Below are positions 55,744 through 64,000 of a stretch of DNA of 64,000 nt, one piece after another. The stretch's first letter is position 1; each line of letters begins with the position of its first letter. The stretch is from Niabella sp. (lineage in GTDB: Bacteria > Bacteroidota > Bacteroidia > Chitinophagales > Chitinophagaceae), in the NCBI RefSeq assembly GCF_030150205.1, contig NZ_JASLGT010000015.1:82705-146704 (forward strand), given 5' to 3'. A program made the translations under genes and the position numbers. The notes below the pieces were generated by a model, which did not search any database, was not told where the DNA came from, and worked only from the letters and a program-made list of their open reading frames with translations.

Positions 55744-57093
55744 ATGAGCAGTGCTTTCAATCGTAGAAAATTTATAAGCAATGTAGCCATTGTTGGTACC
55801 GGTTTGGCCATAGGAGCCCCGCATATCGTATCAGCCGGCAACACCAATACCAAACCGGCAATCCTGGGTGGCCCCAGCGCCCATACAGGTCCATACCCCT
55901 CCTGGCCGGTGGAAGGGGCTATCGAAGAAAAAGGGTTAACAGAAATCTTACAGAGTAAGAAATGGGGCCGGCTGGACGGTACCAGAACGGCAACCTTTGA
56001 AACGGAGTACAGCAAATTGTTTGGAGTAAAACATAGTCTGGGCGTTTCCAGCGGCACCAGTGCGCTCACCACTATTTTGGGTGCCCTGGATATAGGGCCT
56101 GGTGATGAGGTGGCCATACCGGTGTATACTTTTGTAGCTACCTATAATGTTGTGGTATTAAATTATGCGTTGCCCATACTTGTAGATACCGATATCGAAA
56201 GCTTCCAGATGGACGCGGCCAAAACAAAAGCCGCAATTACGGCGCAAACCAGGGTCATCATGCCGGTGCATATTGGCGGATCTCCGGTAGATATCGATGC
56301 ATTTGTGGCAATGGGTAAACAACATAATATTCCCGTAATAGAAGACGCCTGTCAGGCACACCTGGCGGAGTGGAAGGGAATTAAAGTCGGCAACCACGGG
56401 CTGGCTGGTGCATTTAGTTTCCAGTCATCCAAAAACCTGAATTGTGCCGAGGGCGGCGCGGTTATAACGAATAACGACGATTTTATTAAGAATTGCTATA
56501 CCTTCCATAACCAGGGACAGGGTGGGCGATCCACCTCTTTTTCTACCGGTGTTGGCAGCCGTGGCACAAACCTGCGGTTAACAGAGTTTCAGAGCAGTTT
56601 GCTGCTGTCGCAGATGACACGGGTAACGGAACAAAGTAACCGTCGCTGGGAAAATGCACAATATCTTTCCCGGTTGCTGAAAGATATACCGGGAATCACA
56701 CCGGCGAAATTGTATCCGGGAACCACAAAGAGCGCCTATCATTTGTACATGTTCCGGTATAATAAAAATCATTTTGCAGGATTAAGCCGTGAGAAATTCC
56801 TGCAGGCATTGGCAGCGGAAGGTGTACCGAACTCAGCAGGGTATGGACAGATGAATAAAAGCGCCTATGTGACAGCGTTGGCTACCAATAAACATTATTT
56901 GAAGATCTATGGTGAAAAGACCATGCAACAGTGGCTGGAACGGAACCAATGTCCTCAAAATGATACATTAACTTCCGAACAATCGGTATGGTTGTTTCAG
57001 AATATGTTGCTGGGAACAAAAACCGAAATGGAGCAGATTGCTGAAGCGATGCGCAAAATTCAGAAGTATGCGGCGGAGATCGCAAAGAAATAG
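55744..57093 (+). CDS. Tat-exported DegT/DnrJ/EryC1-type PLP protein (copy 3)
   Basis: A 449-residue PLP protein from the ATG at 55744, which gives a twin-arginine leader (NRRKFISNVAIVGTGLA); the frame is open 84 bp further upstream. Asp in VIEDACQA and Lys in AFSFQSSKNLNCAEGG mark the cofactor site. It follows the propeller gene after 243 bp, with no clear promoter of its own seen. Confidence 0.8.
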   Translation: MSSAFNRRKFISNVAIVGTGLAIGAPHIVSAGNTNTKPAILGGPSAHTGPYPSWPVEGAIEEKGLTEILQSKKWGRLDGTRTATFETEYSKLFGVKHSLGVSSGTSALTTILGALDIGPGDEVAIPVYTFVATYNVVVLNYALPILVDTDIESFQMDAAKTKAAITAQTRVIMPVHIGGSPVDIDAFVAMGKQHNIPVIEDACQAHLAEWKGIKVGNHGLAGAFSFQSSKNLNCAEGGAVITNNDDFIKNCYTFHNQGQGGRSTSFSTGVGSRGTNLRLTEFQSSLLLSQMTRVTEQSNRRWENAQYLSRLLKDIPGITPAKLYPGTTKSAYHLYMFRYNKNHFAGLSREKFLQALAAEGVPNSAGYGQMNKSAYVTALATNKHYLKIYGEKTMQQWLERNQCPQNDTLTSEQSVWLFQNMLLGTKTEMEQIAEAMRKIQKYAAEIAKK

Positions 57094-57191
57094 AGGAGAG
57101 GCGCATTGCTGCACCTTAGGTGAAGACTAAATGGATGTAGCGATAATAGCAGCATCACAGCCGTATGAAACAGATGGTTGCGCTTTCTTTG

Positions 57192-57893
57192 TTAACGTTG
57201 CTGTCCGCCGATGATTTGGGATAAGGCCGTTGCGATAAGCTGATGACCGGTGTCATTAGGATGAATGCTGTCGGTGAACAGCACATCAATGGGCTGGTGG
57301 AGGGCATCGGCATAATTATAAAAGAGCAGCCAGGAATCTATCAGCGGCAAGTGTTTTCTTTTAGCGATTTTCCGGATGGCATTTGCATACGCCTTTACGC
57401 GTTCATAACGGAACTGTTCAAACCGGCTGCCCAGTGGATTGGGCGTTAGTAGTATAACCTGCCCGCCCTGACGCTCGATCTGGCGTATAAAGTAGCGGAT
57501 GTTTTTTTGAAATTGTTTTAGCGGAATACGTGAAGATGTGCCCTGTCCTTTATCCTGGTAAGCATCATTAAGCCCAAAGTTGATGGTTACCCAATTGGGA
57601 TGATATTTTAGAACCGCCGTGTCAAAACGGTCCATGGCATGAATCACTTTTGCGAAACTGTTATCCCTGATCGATCCGCTATGACTGCTGGGTACGCCGG
57701 AATTAATAACCGTATTGGTGATACCCATGCTGTCCAGCTTTTCATGGAGGCGCTGCGCATATACTTTTTGCACACCCTTTCTTGGCGCAGTGGTAGAGTT
57801 TCCAAACGTAACAATGGTTACCGGTTGCCGGCCCTGTGCATTGCCTGTTGCTGTTGAAAATGCCAGGAGGAAAAACAGGAATATTTTCTTCAT
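57192..57893 (-). CDS. Secreted SGNH/GDSL hydrolase
   Basis: A 233-residue enzyme from the ATG at 57893, giving a signal peptide (MKKIFLFFLLAFSTATGNAQ). Block I has GNS in place of GDS (VTFGNSTTAP), block III is NFGLND, and block V is DSIHPNDTGHQL with the catalytic Asp and His. Such enzymes usually remove acetyl or other acyl groups from carbohydrates. The 123 bp of open frame upstream are excluded because they would bury the signal peptide. Confidence 0.8.
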   Translation of the reverse strand: MKKIFLFFLLAFSTATGNAQGRQPVTIVTFGNSTTAPRKGVQKVYAQRLHEKLDSMGITNTVINSGVPSSHSGSIRDNSFAKVIHAMDRFDTAVLKYHPNWVTINFGLNDAYQDKGQGTSSRIPLKQFQKNIRYFIRQIERQGGQVILLTPNPLGSRFEQFRYERVKAYANAIRKIAKRKHLPLIDSWLLFYNYADALHQPIDVLFTDSIHPNDTGHQLIATALSQIIGGQQR

Positions 57894-58196
57894 ATGGAAT
57901 GTTTTCGTGTACGTGAACGAAAATATGTTGAAAAAGGCAGATTTGGTAATTAGACGCCCGGTTTTTTGATAATAAAATATATACGGATGCGCCGCGAACA
58001 GCGCATGGCTACGCATATACCCAGTGGTTTTATAGAGTGCTTAGATTGCCTGCTGAAGGACCAGCGGGGACGGTTTCCGGAACCGTAATTTCTGGCGCAT
58101 TATCTGTACATTAGCGGAATTGAGCAAATGAAATGCATCACCTTATCCATACCAGGTGGAATAGTTGAAGTTGGTTGTTATTGATTAAAATAATAT
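57894..58196. other. Divergent intergenic region with a 7-bp dyad near the SGNH gene
   Basis: No gene seen. TTTTCGT (57902-57908) and ACGAAAA (57917-57923) form a perfect dyad with an 8-bp spacer, 9 bp upstream of the SGNH start; a TATTTTCG box overlaps it on the minus strand. It could be an operator. The rest holds nothing clear. Confidence 0.35.
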
Positions 58197-59504
58197 ATGA
58201 TAAAATCCGAAAGAACCCAGGAACTTTTGTTTGATAAGAAAACGATTATTGCCGAAGTGTTTGACTCCGGTTTTGATGAAGCACATGATACCTATAATGC
58301 AGTTACGATTGCCGGTGGCGGGAAAGTATATTATGTACTTTCATCTGAACGGTACAATGTGGCCGGACGCTTCTTTGTTTTTGACCCGGTTACAAAAAAT
58401 ATAACATTGATAGGCGATCTTACGGAACTGTGCGGCGAGGCACATACGCCATCCATCGTTCAGGGAAAAAGCCATGTTGCGTTTTATGAGTATGAAGGCC
58501 GGTTGTTTTTTGCTACGCACGTGGGCTATTACGAATTAATTGATGGCATGGACCGGTTGCCGCGTAATCCGCCACCGGGATGCGGATTATACCCGGGCGG
58601 CCATATCCTGTCCTATGATCCGGAAACCCGCCACACCAGCTCGCTGGCGTTGATCCCCGATGGGGAAGGCGTGGTATCCATGGTAATGGACACGGCCCGC
58701 GGACATATCTTTTGCTTGAGCTGGCCTACGGGTTATTTTATTTTTTATGATGTGAATACCGGGGCATTAAAAAACAAAGGGCGATTGAGCGGAGATGGCG
58801 AAAGTGGTGTTCCGGGAGCCGGTTTCCGATCCTTATGCCGGTCATTGGTGGTAGACCCCAAAAGTGGCAACGTGTATCTATCCACGGCAGAGGGAACGGT
58901 ACTGTGTTATGACCCTTCAGCAGATGTATTATCTGCTTTGGAGCATGTTGATCTGAAACGGGATTATTTTGGGGCCTATGATTTTACCCGGCCTGGTAGT
59001 ATGGCCTATAACTGGAGAAAAGTTTTCTGGCATCCGGAATCCGACCGGGTGTATGGTGTTCATGGCAACTCGGGTTATCTGTTTGTTTTTGATCCCGTAA
59101 ATAAAGCGTTGGAGCTGGGGCCAAGACTGACTTCCCTGCCCTCCAAACGCAGCGGCATGTTTGATCAGTTTAGCTATGGCTATTTAGGCTTTGACCTGGG
59201 CCCGGATAATGAAACGATTTATTATCTTACAGGTGGGCCCATTTATGAAGGAGGACAGCGGTTAAAGGGGGCAGACACAATTGCCAAGGGAGCGGCGCGT
59301 GGACCAGAAAACCTGCACCTGGTTACCTATCATATTCCGACGGGATATTACCAGGACCATGGCCCCATATTTTATGCGGATGGTGTAAGGCCGGCCTATG
59401 TTAATGCAATTGCCATAGGTGCAGACGGATATATCTACACCATTGCCCGGGTACCAAGGAATGGCAAAATGGTATCGGATCTGATCCGCTTTAAAAAGCC
59501 CTGA
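58197..59504 (+). CDS. Beta-propeller protein, apparently cytoplasmic
   Basis: A 435-residue protein without signal peptide. Blade-like repeats carry FVFDPVTKNITLIG, SYDPETRH and FVFDPVNKALELGP, similar in style to the two long propellers but shorter and only distantly related. The function is not evident; a sugar-acid lactonase-type or binding role would fit the fold. Followed by an exported hydrolase 117 bp downstream. Confidence 0.6.
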   Translation: MIKSERTQELLFDKKTIIAEVFDSGFDEAHDTYNAVTIAGGGKVYYVLSSERYNVAGRFFVFDPVTKNITLIGDLTELCGEAHTPSIVQGKSHVAFYEYEGRLFFATHVGYYELIDGMDRLPRNPPPGCGLYPGGHILSYDPETRHTSSLALIPDGEGVVSMVMDTARGHIFCLSWPTGYFIFYDVNTGALKNKGRLSGDGESGVPGAGFRSLCRSLVVDPKSGNVYLSTAEGTVLCYDPSADVLSALEHVDLKRDYFGAYDFTRPGSMAYNWRKVFWHPESDRVYGVHGNSGYLFVFDPVNKALELGPRLTSLPSKRSGMFDQFSYGYLGFDLGPDNETIYYLTGGPIYEGGQRLKGADTIAKGAARGPENLHLVTYHIPTGYYQDHGPIFYADGVRPAYVNAIAIGADGYIYTIARVPRNGKMVSDLIRFKKP

Positions 59505-59621
59505 TGTCTGCGTTCGTAAAACGGATTACGGTGCATAGCAGGGGCTTTTACGCTTGGCAGAGAATAAAGGATGCTATTTCGGATAATTTCATTTGGCAGA
59601 AACAATTTAAAACAGAAGAAG

Positions 59622-60710
59622 ATGCACGCTACTATTTATCGCAGGCTTATTGCCGGGATTTGTATCCTGGTATTTGCAGGCGCCTGTGTGGCTGGTAAAA
59701 AGGCCGGCAGTCGTGAGGACCTGCTGATATACCAGGGAACGCCTGTAACTGCGGTTAGTCAGTGGAATAAAAAGCGGAAAGCCATTCTGGAGCATATGCA
59801 GGAGGCGATGGGCCCGGTACCTCGTTTAAAAGGATATCCGCCATTTAATGCCCGTATTTCAGATAGCGTTGTTGAGGCCGGTTACGTAAGATATACGATC
59901 ACATTTACAGTAGAAAAGGGCGAGGAGCTTCCTGCCTTGTTATATATACCTGCACATGCCAATGGAGAACGGATCCCGGGCGTAATTGCACTACACGGAA
60001 CCGATCGATTGGGAAAACTATCGGTGGCAGGGCAGAGTACGCTGGCCAACAGGGATTATGCAAAAAAACTGGCGGAGCGGGGCTATGTGGTACTGGCACC
60101 GGACTATCCGGATTTTGGCGGCCTGGAGAACTACGATTTTGATGGCGATCGCTATCAGTCGGGTACGATGAAGGGTATCTTTGATCACATTCGTTGCGTG
60201 GATTATCTGCAGTCGCTCTCTTTTGTGGATCCGGATAAAATTGCGGTGATCGGGCATTCGCTGGGTGGGCATAATGCCATTTTCCTGGGGGCTTTTGATC
60301 AAAGGGTAAAAGTAGTGATCGCCAGCAGCGGGTGGACCTTATTTCCTTATTATGATCTGGGACCGGCAATGGAAAAACAATACGGCGGAAAGCTGGGGCC
60401 ATGGGCACAAAAACGGTACATGCCCTTGTTAAAGGAAAAATACCAGTTAAAGCCCGAACGGATCCCGTTTGATTTTGATGAAATCATCGCAGCCATTGCA
60501 CCGCGGGTCTTCTTCACCAATTCCCCGTTGCGGGATGCAAATTTTAGCATCGAAGGGGTAAGAGCAGGATTGAAAAATATTCGTAAGGTATATGAGCTGT
60601 ATCATGCTCCGGATGCCCTCTTTGCCTTTTTCCCGGATGCGGGACACGACTTTCCGGCAGATATTACCAGGGCGGCATTTCATGTGCTGGACAGTGTTTT
60701 TAAGCGATGA
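59622..60710 (+). CDS. Exported alpha/beta hydrolase (probable lipoprotein)
   Basis: A 362-residue protein; the ATG at 59622 gives a signal with lipobox-like FAGAC. The nucleophile elbow is IGHSLGGHNA, the oxyanion strand PGVIALHGTD, and the catalytic His lies in DAGHDFP. It resembles dienelactone hydrolase or acetyl xylan esterase-like enzymes of polysaccharide loci. Substrate unknown. An efficient terminator follows at 60791. Confidence 0.75.
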   Translation: MHATIYRRLIAGICILVFAGACVAGKKAGSREDLLIYQGTPVTAVSQWNKKRKAILEHMQEAMGPVPRLKGYPPFNARISDSVVEAGYVRYTITFTVEKGEELPALLYIPAHANGERIPGVIALHGTDRLGKLSVAGQSTLANRDYAKKLAERGYVVLAPDYPDFGGLENYDFDGDRYQSGTMKGIFDHIRCVDYLQSLSFVDPDKIAVIGHSLGGHNAIFLGAFDQRVKVVIASSGWTLFPYYDLGPAMEKQYGGKLGPWAQKRYMPLLKEKYQLKPERIPFDFDEIIAAIAPRVFFTNSPLRDANFSIEGVRAGLKNIRKVYELYHAPDALFAFFPDAGHDFPADITRAAFHVLDSVFKR

Positions 60711-60790
60711 GGTTTTTTTAGTTAACCAGGAGAAAGGAACTATACCGTCCAATGGTAATGCCTTTTTAAATGCGGTATTCCCCCCAAAAA

Positions 60791-60820
60791 AAAAGAGACC
60801 ATCCTGCGACGGTCTCTTTT
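60791..60820. terminator. Bidirectional intrinsic terminator
   Basis: AAAAGAGACC (60791-60800), a 10-nt loop, and GGTCTCTTTT (60811-60820) are exact reverse complements, with a longer A run on the left. It lies between the converging alpha/beta hydrolase and SRPBCC genes and can serve both. Confidence 0.85.
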
Positions 60821-60831
60821 AGCGAAGGGAA

Positions 60832-61281
60832 TCAGGCGGTTTTTTTAAGATAAGCGCCGATGCTTTCTTCAATCAGTGCCGTCCAGCCCTTGTTGAAGCT
60901 GCCGGCTACGAAGTCGGGACCGTTTTGAGCAAATGTCTCCAGTCCCTCATGTGTAAGCCGGAGCCGGGTCTTCGTACCTTCAGGCGTCAGTTCAAAAGTT
61001 ACAAGCGATGTTCCGGGATACGTTTTATAAGCCCATGTATATTGCAGCTTTTTTCCGGGAATTACCTGGGTAACCCGGCAAAGATGTATATATTCATCAC
61101 CCTTGGTACCCTTTCCTGAAAAACTAAATTCAAACCCGACCTCCGGCTTGAAGTCGGTAAGCGTAAAATACCATTCTTTCATCTGGTCCTTGTCCGTAAG
61201 CGCGCGCCATACGCGATCGCTGGAAGCGTCCAGTACAACTTCTTTTGTGACGGTTGCTTTGTTGGATTGAGCTGATTCCAT
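60832..61281 (-). CDS. SRPBCC / AHSA1-like protein
   Basis: A 149-residue helix-grip protein: VVLDASSDRVWRALTDKDQM at the start and FNKGWTALIEESIGAYL at the end are typical of the AHSA1 (Aha1 C-terminal-like) family. Members bind hydrophobic ligands. It follows the ArsR gene by 21 bp, a very common pairing in which the regulator controls both. Confidence 0.85.
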   Translation of the reverse strand: MESAQSNKATVTKEVVLDASSDRVWRALTDKDQMKEWYFTLTDFKPEVGFEFSFSGKGTKGDEYIHLCRVTQVIPGKKLQYTWAYKTYPGTSLVTFELTPEGTKTRLRLTHEGLETFAQNGPDFVAGSFNKGWTALIEESIGAYLKKTA

Positions 61282-61302
61282 AGTTTATCTGTTTTAGGTG
61301 AG

Positions 61303-61623
61303 TTATTTACGTTTCTTTTTTTCTTTGATCAAGAAGTTATTCAACGCCTGCAGCTTGTTATCCCAGAATGCGCTGTACTGGGCAACCCAGTCCTGTACTT
61401 CTTTCAATTTATTAAGATTGGCCCGGCAATAACGCTCACGACCCTGCTGCTGAATCACAAGCAGCCCGCATTCCGTAAGTATTTTAATGTGTTTGGATAT
61501 CGCCGGCCGGCTGATGTCGAAGTTCGCAGCAACAGCATTCAGGTTCAATTGCTGATGTGCCAGCAATTGAATGATCTCCCTCCGGGTGGAATCGGCAATA
61601 GCCTGAAAAACATCTCTCCTCAT
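61303..61623 (-). CDS. ArsR-family transcriptional repressor
   Basis: A 106-residue winged-helix protein: VFQAIADSTRREIIQLLA then FDISRPAISKHIKILTECGL (recognition helix) and RERYCRANLNKL. No metal-site ELCVCDL motif is present, so it belongs to the metal-independent group found beside AHSA1 genes. Two palindromes just upstream are its likely operators. Confidence 0.88.
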   Translation of the reverse strand: MRRDVFQAIADSTRREIIQLLAHQQLNLNAVAANFDISRPAISKHIKILTECGLLVIQQQGRERYCRANLNKLKEVQDWVAQYSAFWDNKLQALNNFLIKEKKKRK

Positions 61624-61628
61624 ATTGT

Positions 61629-61668
61629 GTAACCTTTCGGTTACAAATATATGTAACTGTTCGGTTAC
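61629..61668 (-). promoter_or_regulatory. Twin ArsR operator
   Basis: Two 16-bp near-palindromes of the form GTAAC-N6-GTTAC, at 61629-61644 and 61653-61668, lie 24 bp apart, just upstream of the arsR start at 61623. The two differ only at two central bases. This is the expected arrangement for autorepression by a pair of ArsR dimers. Confidence 0.75.
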
Positions 61669-61733
61669 GTAAAAATTTTTTTTTCTGTTGAGGATGATCG
61701 GGTAACAAAAAATGCAGTTATACCCGGATGCTT

Positions 61734-61741
61734 TATTTTTG
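61734..61741 (+). promoter_or_regulatory. -7 box candidate, methyltransferase
   Basis: TATTTTTG fits the Bacteroidota TAnnTTTG consensus exactly and lies 45 bp upstream of the methyltransferase ATG. No clear TTG at the -33 spacing was found. Confidence 0.4.
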
Positions 61742-61786
61742 TGCGATACTTTTTAAGCCCTGTTCCGGATGTAAAACCATTTGAGC

Positions 61787-62524
61787 ATGAAGCAGAATAT
61801 TTACGATGATGCAACTTTTTTTGAGGGATATTATGCGCTCCGCAAAACGGAGGCGGGACTGAACAAGGTGTTGGAGGTACCGGCTTTTAGAAGTATGCTG
61901 TCTAAGCTGAACGGTAAAGTAGTGCTGGATCTTGGATGCGGCTTTGGTGATAACTGCATGTATGCTGTGAAACAGGGGGCAAAAAAAGTAATAGGTATGG
62001 ATATTTCCGGATCGATGTTAACGGTAGCCCGGGAACGGTACGTGCATCCGGATATTACCTTTATCCGGTGCCCGATGGAGGATTGGCAACCGGTTGCCGG
62101 AGGTTTCGATTGGGTGATCAGTTCCCTGGCCATTCATTATGTACAGGATTATGCTGGCCTGGTACAGAAAATAAACCGCAGCCTGGTATCGGGCGGCCGG
62201 TTGCTTTTTTCTGTAGAGCATCCGGTATGCACGGCCAGGGAAGCGCAGCAGTGGGTGCTGGATGCAAAAGGGCAGGAGCTGTACTGGCCGGTAGATCATT
62301 ATCAGCAGGAGGGGGCCAGGAATACTACCTGGTTTGTAAAGAATGTGCTAAAGTATCACCGCACCATGGAAACCTATATCAATGTACTCATTGATAACGG
62401 GTTTAAAATTACCCGGCTCCTGGAGCCGGAACCGCTTCCTGCTTTTGTAAAAGAAAAGCCTGCATTGGCGCTGCACTCCAGGCGGCCGCCCTTTTTACTA
62501 CTGGCAGCACAAAAAATCAGTTAA
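61787..62524 (+). CDS. Class I SAM-dependent methyltransferase
   Basis: A 245-residue protein from the ATG at 61787. The SAM-binding motif is VVLDLGCGFGDNC (residues about 46-58), followed by VIGMDIS and the motif-IV region FDWVISSLAIHYV. It most resembles the UbiE/Methyltransf_11 type acting on small molecules. Target unknown; not obviously linked to neighbours. Confidence 0.82.
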   Translation: MKQNIYDDATFFEGYYALRKTEAGLNKVLEVPAFRSMLSKLNGKVVLDLGCGFGDNCMYAVKQGAKKVIGMDISGSMLTVARERYVHPDITFIRCPMEDWQPVAGGFDWVISSLAIHYVQDYAGLVQKINRSLVSGGRLLFSVEHPVCTAREAQQWVLDAKGQELYWPVDHYQQEGARNTTWFVKNVLKYHRTMETYINVLIDNGFKITRLLEPEPLPAFVKEKPALALHSRRPPFLLLAAQKIS

Positions 62525-62581
62525 AACGATGGTGATATAACGCCGGTGGCTGGTAGCGGATAAACTTTAGACGGTGTATCG

Positions 62582-62589
62582 TATTTTTG
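62582..62589 (+). promoter_or_regulatory. -7 box candidate, GH130
   Basis: TATTTTTG matches TAnnTTTG and lies 38 bp upstream of the preferred GH130 start. Confidence 0.4.
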
Positions 62590-62626
62590 AGCGGATTTGT
62601 TTTGAAATAAACGTATGATGTCAGAT

Positions 62627-63754
62627 ATGAAACAACCGTGTTTTGCTTTTTTATTGTTCCTGTTCTGTTACGTAAGCAGCTTTGCACAAAAGCAACCGCA
62701 GCTTCCTTCCTGGGCACTGGGACCATTTCTTCGTCCTCAGCCCGCTCAGCCAGTCATTACCCCCGACCGGCAACGACTATTTGCCGATCCGATGTCCGGA
62801 AGGAATGTTCCCTGGATGCAAAACGCCGCTTTTAACCCGGCGGCCATTGTAAAAGATGGAAAAATAAGGGTGTTGTTCCGGGCAGAAGATTATTCCGGTA
62901 TTGATAAAATTGGCGCACATACTTCAAGGATCGGCTTAGCCGAAACTACGGATGGCATAACTATGAAAATCCGAAGCACCCCGGTGCTCTATCCGGGCAA
63001 GGATGATCAACAGGAGTACGATTGGCCCGGAGGCTGCGAGGATCCGCGCGTAGCTGTAACAAAAGAGGGTCTCTATGTAATGTTTTATACTTCCTGGAAC
63101 CACAAAAAGCCCCGTCTTAGTGTGGCTACTTCAAAAGACCTGGTGCATTGGGTAAAGCATGGTCCGGCTTTTAAAACCGCCTGGGATGGCCGGTTTAAAG
63201 ATATGGCCAGTAAGTCGGCATCTATCGTTACCCAGCTGGTGAATAATAAACTGGTCATTACTAAAATAAACGGAAAGTACCTGATGTACTGGGGCGAGTA
63301 TTTTGTAAATCCGGCAGTTTCTGAAGACCTGGTTAACTGGACGCCTTTACTGGATGATAAAAATGAGTTGCTGAAATTGATTACGCCCAGGAGGGGGTAT
63401 TTCGACAGCGATCTTACCGAATGCGGTCCGCCGGCGTTGCTCACGAAAGACGGTATTGTGCTGTTATATAATGGTAAAAATGCCGCAGGAGCCAAAGGTG
63501 ATACCAGCTATCCGGCCAACAGTTATTGTGCCGGCCAGGTATTGTTTGATAAAAAAGAACCATCCAAAGTGATAGACCGGCTGGATCAGCCATTTCTGTA
63601 CCCCACTGAAGCTTTTGAGCGTTCGGGGCAATATAAAGCCGGCACTGTATTCCTGGAAGGGCTGGTGTTTTATAAAGCAAAATGGTTTTTATATTATGGC
63701 TGTGCCGATTCCCGGGTAGGGGTTGCTGTTTTCGATCCGGAGAATGGTAAGTGA
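62627..63754 (+). CDS. Secreted GH130-like glycoside phosphorylase/hydrolase
   Basis: A 375-residue five-bladed propeller enzyme of family GH130: the segment GGCEDPRVAV and the Asp in FNPAAIVKDGKIRVLFRAED fit the family, whose members act on beta-mannosides. The signal peptide (MKQPCFAFLLFLFCYVSSFA) supports the ATG at 62627 over 62615 and indicates export, whereas many GH130 phosphorylases are cytoplasmic; exported ones tend to be hydrolases. Confidence 0.8.
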   Translation: MKQPCFAFLLFLFCYVSSFAQKQPQLPSWALGPFLRPQPAQPVITPDRQRLFADPMSGRNVPWMQNAAFNPAAIVKDGKIRVLFRAEDYSGIDKIGAHTSRIGLAETTDGITMKIRSTPVLYPGKDDQQEYDWPGGCEDPRVAVTKEGLYVMFYTSWNHKKPRLSVATSKDLVHWVKHGPAFKTAWDGRFKDMASKSASIVTQLVNNKLVITKINGKYLMYWGEYFVNPAVSEDLVNWTPLLDDKNELLKLITPRRGYFDSDLTECGPPALLTKDGIVLLYNGKNAAGAKGDTSYPANSYCAGQVLFDKKEPSKVIDRLDQPFLYPTEAFERSGQYKAGTVFLEGLVFYKAKWFLYYGCADSRVGVAVFDPENGK

Positions 63755-63901
63755 GTGGGAGATGAAAACTTAATTCGGAAAATATAATTTTAGTTTGTTT
63801 TTCTATCCGGGGCAGATCGAATCGACGCTCCGAAAATAGACATACGTTCTGCAATTTTCTTATAATATCCCGCTATCAAAAATACTAAAATAATAATTTC
63901 T

Positions 63902-63909
63902 TATCTTTG
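63902..63909 (+). promoter_or_regulatory. -7 box candidate for the last gene
   Basis: TATCTTTG is a perfect TAnnTTTG match, 17 bp before the ATG at 63927. It includes a TTTGCG hexamer, but the other two parts of the operator are absent. Confidence 0.5.
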
Positions 63910-63926
63910 CGTTCAAACTTATATAC

Positions 63927-64000
63927 ATGCGAACGCTAAAGTTGATAAATCACCTGAGCGATGCAGCCATAAAAGAGCAGCTTTCAATCATGGCAGGAAA
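63927..64000 (+). CDS. Start of an unidentified gene, cut by the window end
   Basis: ATG at 63927 opens MRTLKLINHLSDAAIKEQLS and continues to the window edge (24 full codons). The charged, helical start could be the helix-turn-helix end of a transposase or a regulator, but too little is visible to name it. Confidence 0.4.
   Translation, partial: MRTLKLINHLSDAAIKEQLSIMAG

Noticed and set aside
59504..59698. 64-codon plus-strand frame between the propeller and the hydrolase
   Set aside because: It overlaps the start of the exported hydrolase in another frame and has no recognisable content.

Overview
The window looks like a chromosomal segment from a Bacteroidota organism, most likely family Chitinophagaceae (Niabella/Chitinophaga-like). 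The evidence is two SusC/SusD pairs, lipoproteins with short lipoboxes, A-rich rather than Shine-Dalgarno start regions, TAnnTTTG-type -7 boxes, and many Tat-exported sugar enzymes. No rRNA, tRNA, CRISPR array or complete insertion sequence was seen.

Layout. 1-178 (-): start of a BadF/BcrA-type sugar kinase cut by the window edge. 791-5318 (+): a lipoprotein membrane-bound-dehydrogenase-like protein, a secreted beta-propeller and a HiPIP iron-sulfur protein. 5321-12033 (-): a complete ebo cluster (TMEM220-like protein, then eboA to eboF). 12258-29448 (-): a long aminosugar/polysaccharide block with GH20 hexosaminidase, MurQ, FucP-type MFS permease, Tat-exported DegT-type aminotransferase, amidohydrolases (including a duplicated two-gene A/B module), a ceramidase-like protein, an unknown secreted protein and a heparinase II/III-type lyase. 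29635-35902 (+): an Nramp-fold transporter, an SDR, a DapA-like aldolase, a Tat-exported enolase-superfamily protein and a second DegT protein. 36253-38119 (-): a DeoR regulator and an exported Gfo/Idh/MocA oxidoreductase. 38627-57093 (+): two SusC/SusD loci, with accessory lipoproteins, a second long beta-propeller and a third DegT protein. 57192-63754: SGNH hydrolase, a third propeller, alpha/beta hydrolase, ArsR plus SRPBCC pair, methyltransferase and GH130. The window ends inside a small unidentified gene.

The strongest new signal is regulatory. Five upstream regions (before the dehydrogenase, SusC1, SusC2, GH20 and murQ) carry the same three-part site, TTTGCG-N18/19-CGCANA-N5-CGCANA, always pointing toward the gene. 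In three of them it sits 4-5 nt upstream of a TTG-N19/20-TATnTTG promoter. There it is part of a conserved block of about 140 bp that ends exactly on the start of a short leader ORF reading M(T)IA(N/K). I infer that these loci form one regulon for capture, hydrolysis and oxidation of an aminosugar- or uronate-containing glycan; the DeoR protein is the only obvious candidate regulator in the window.
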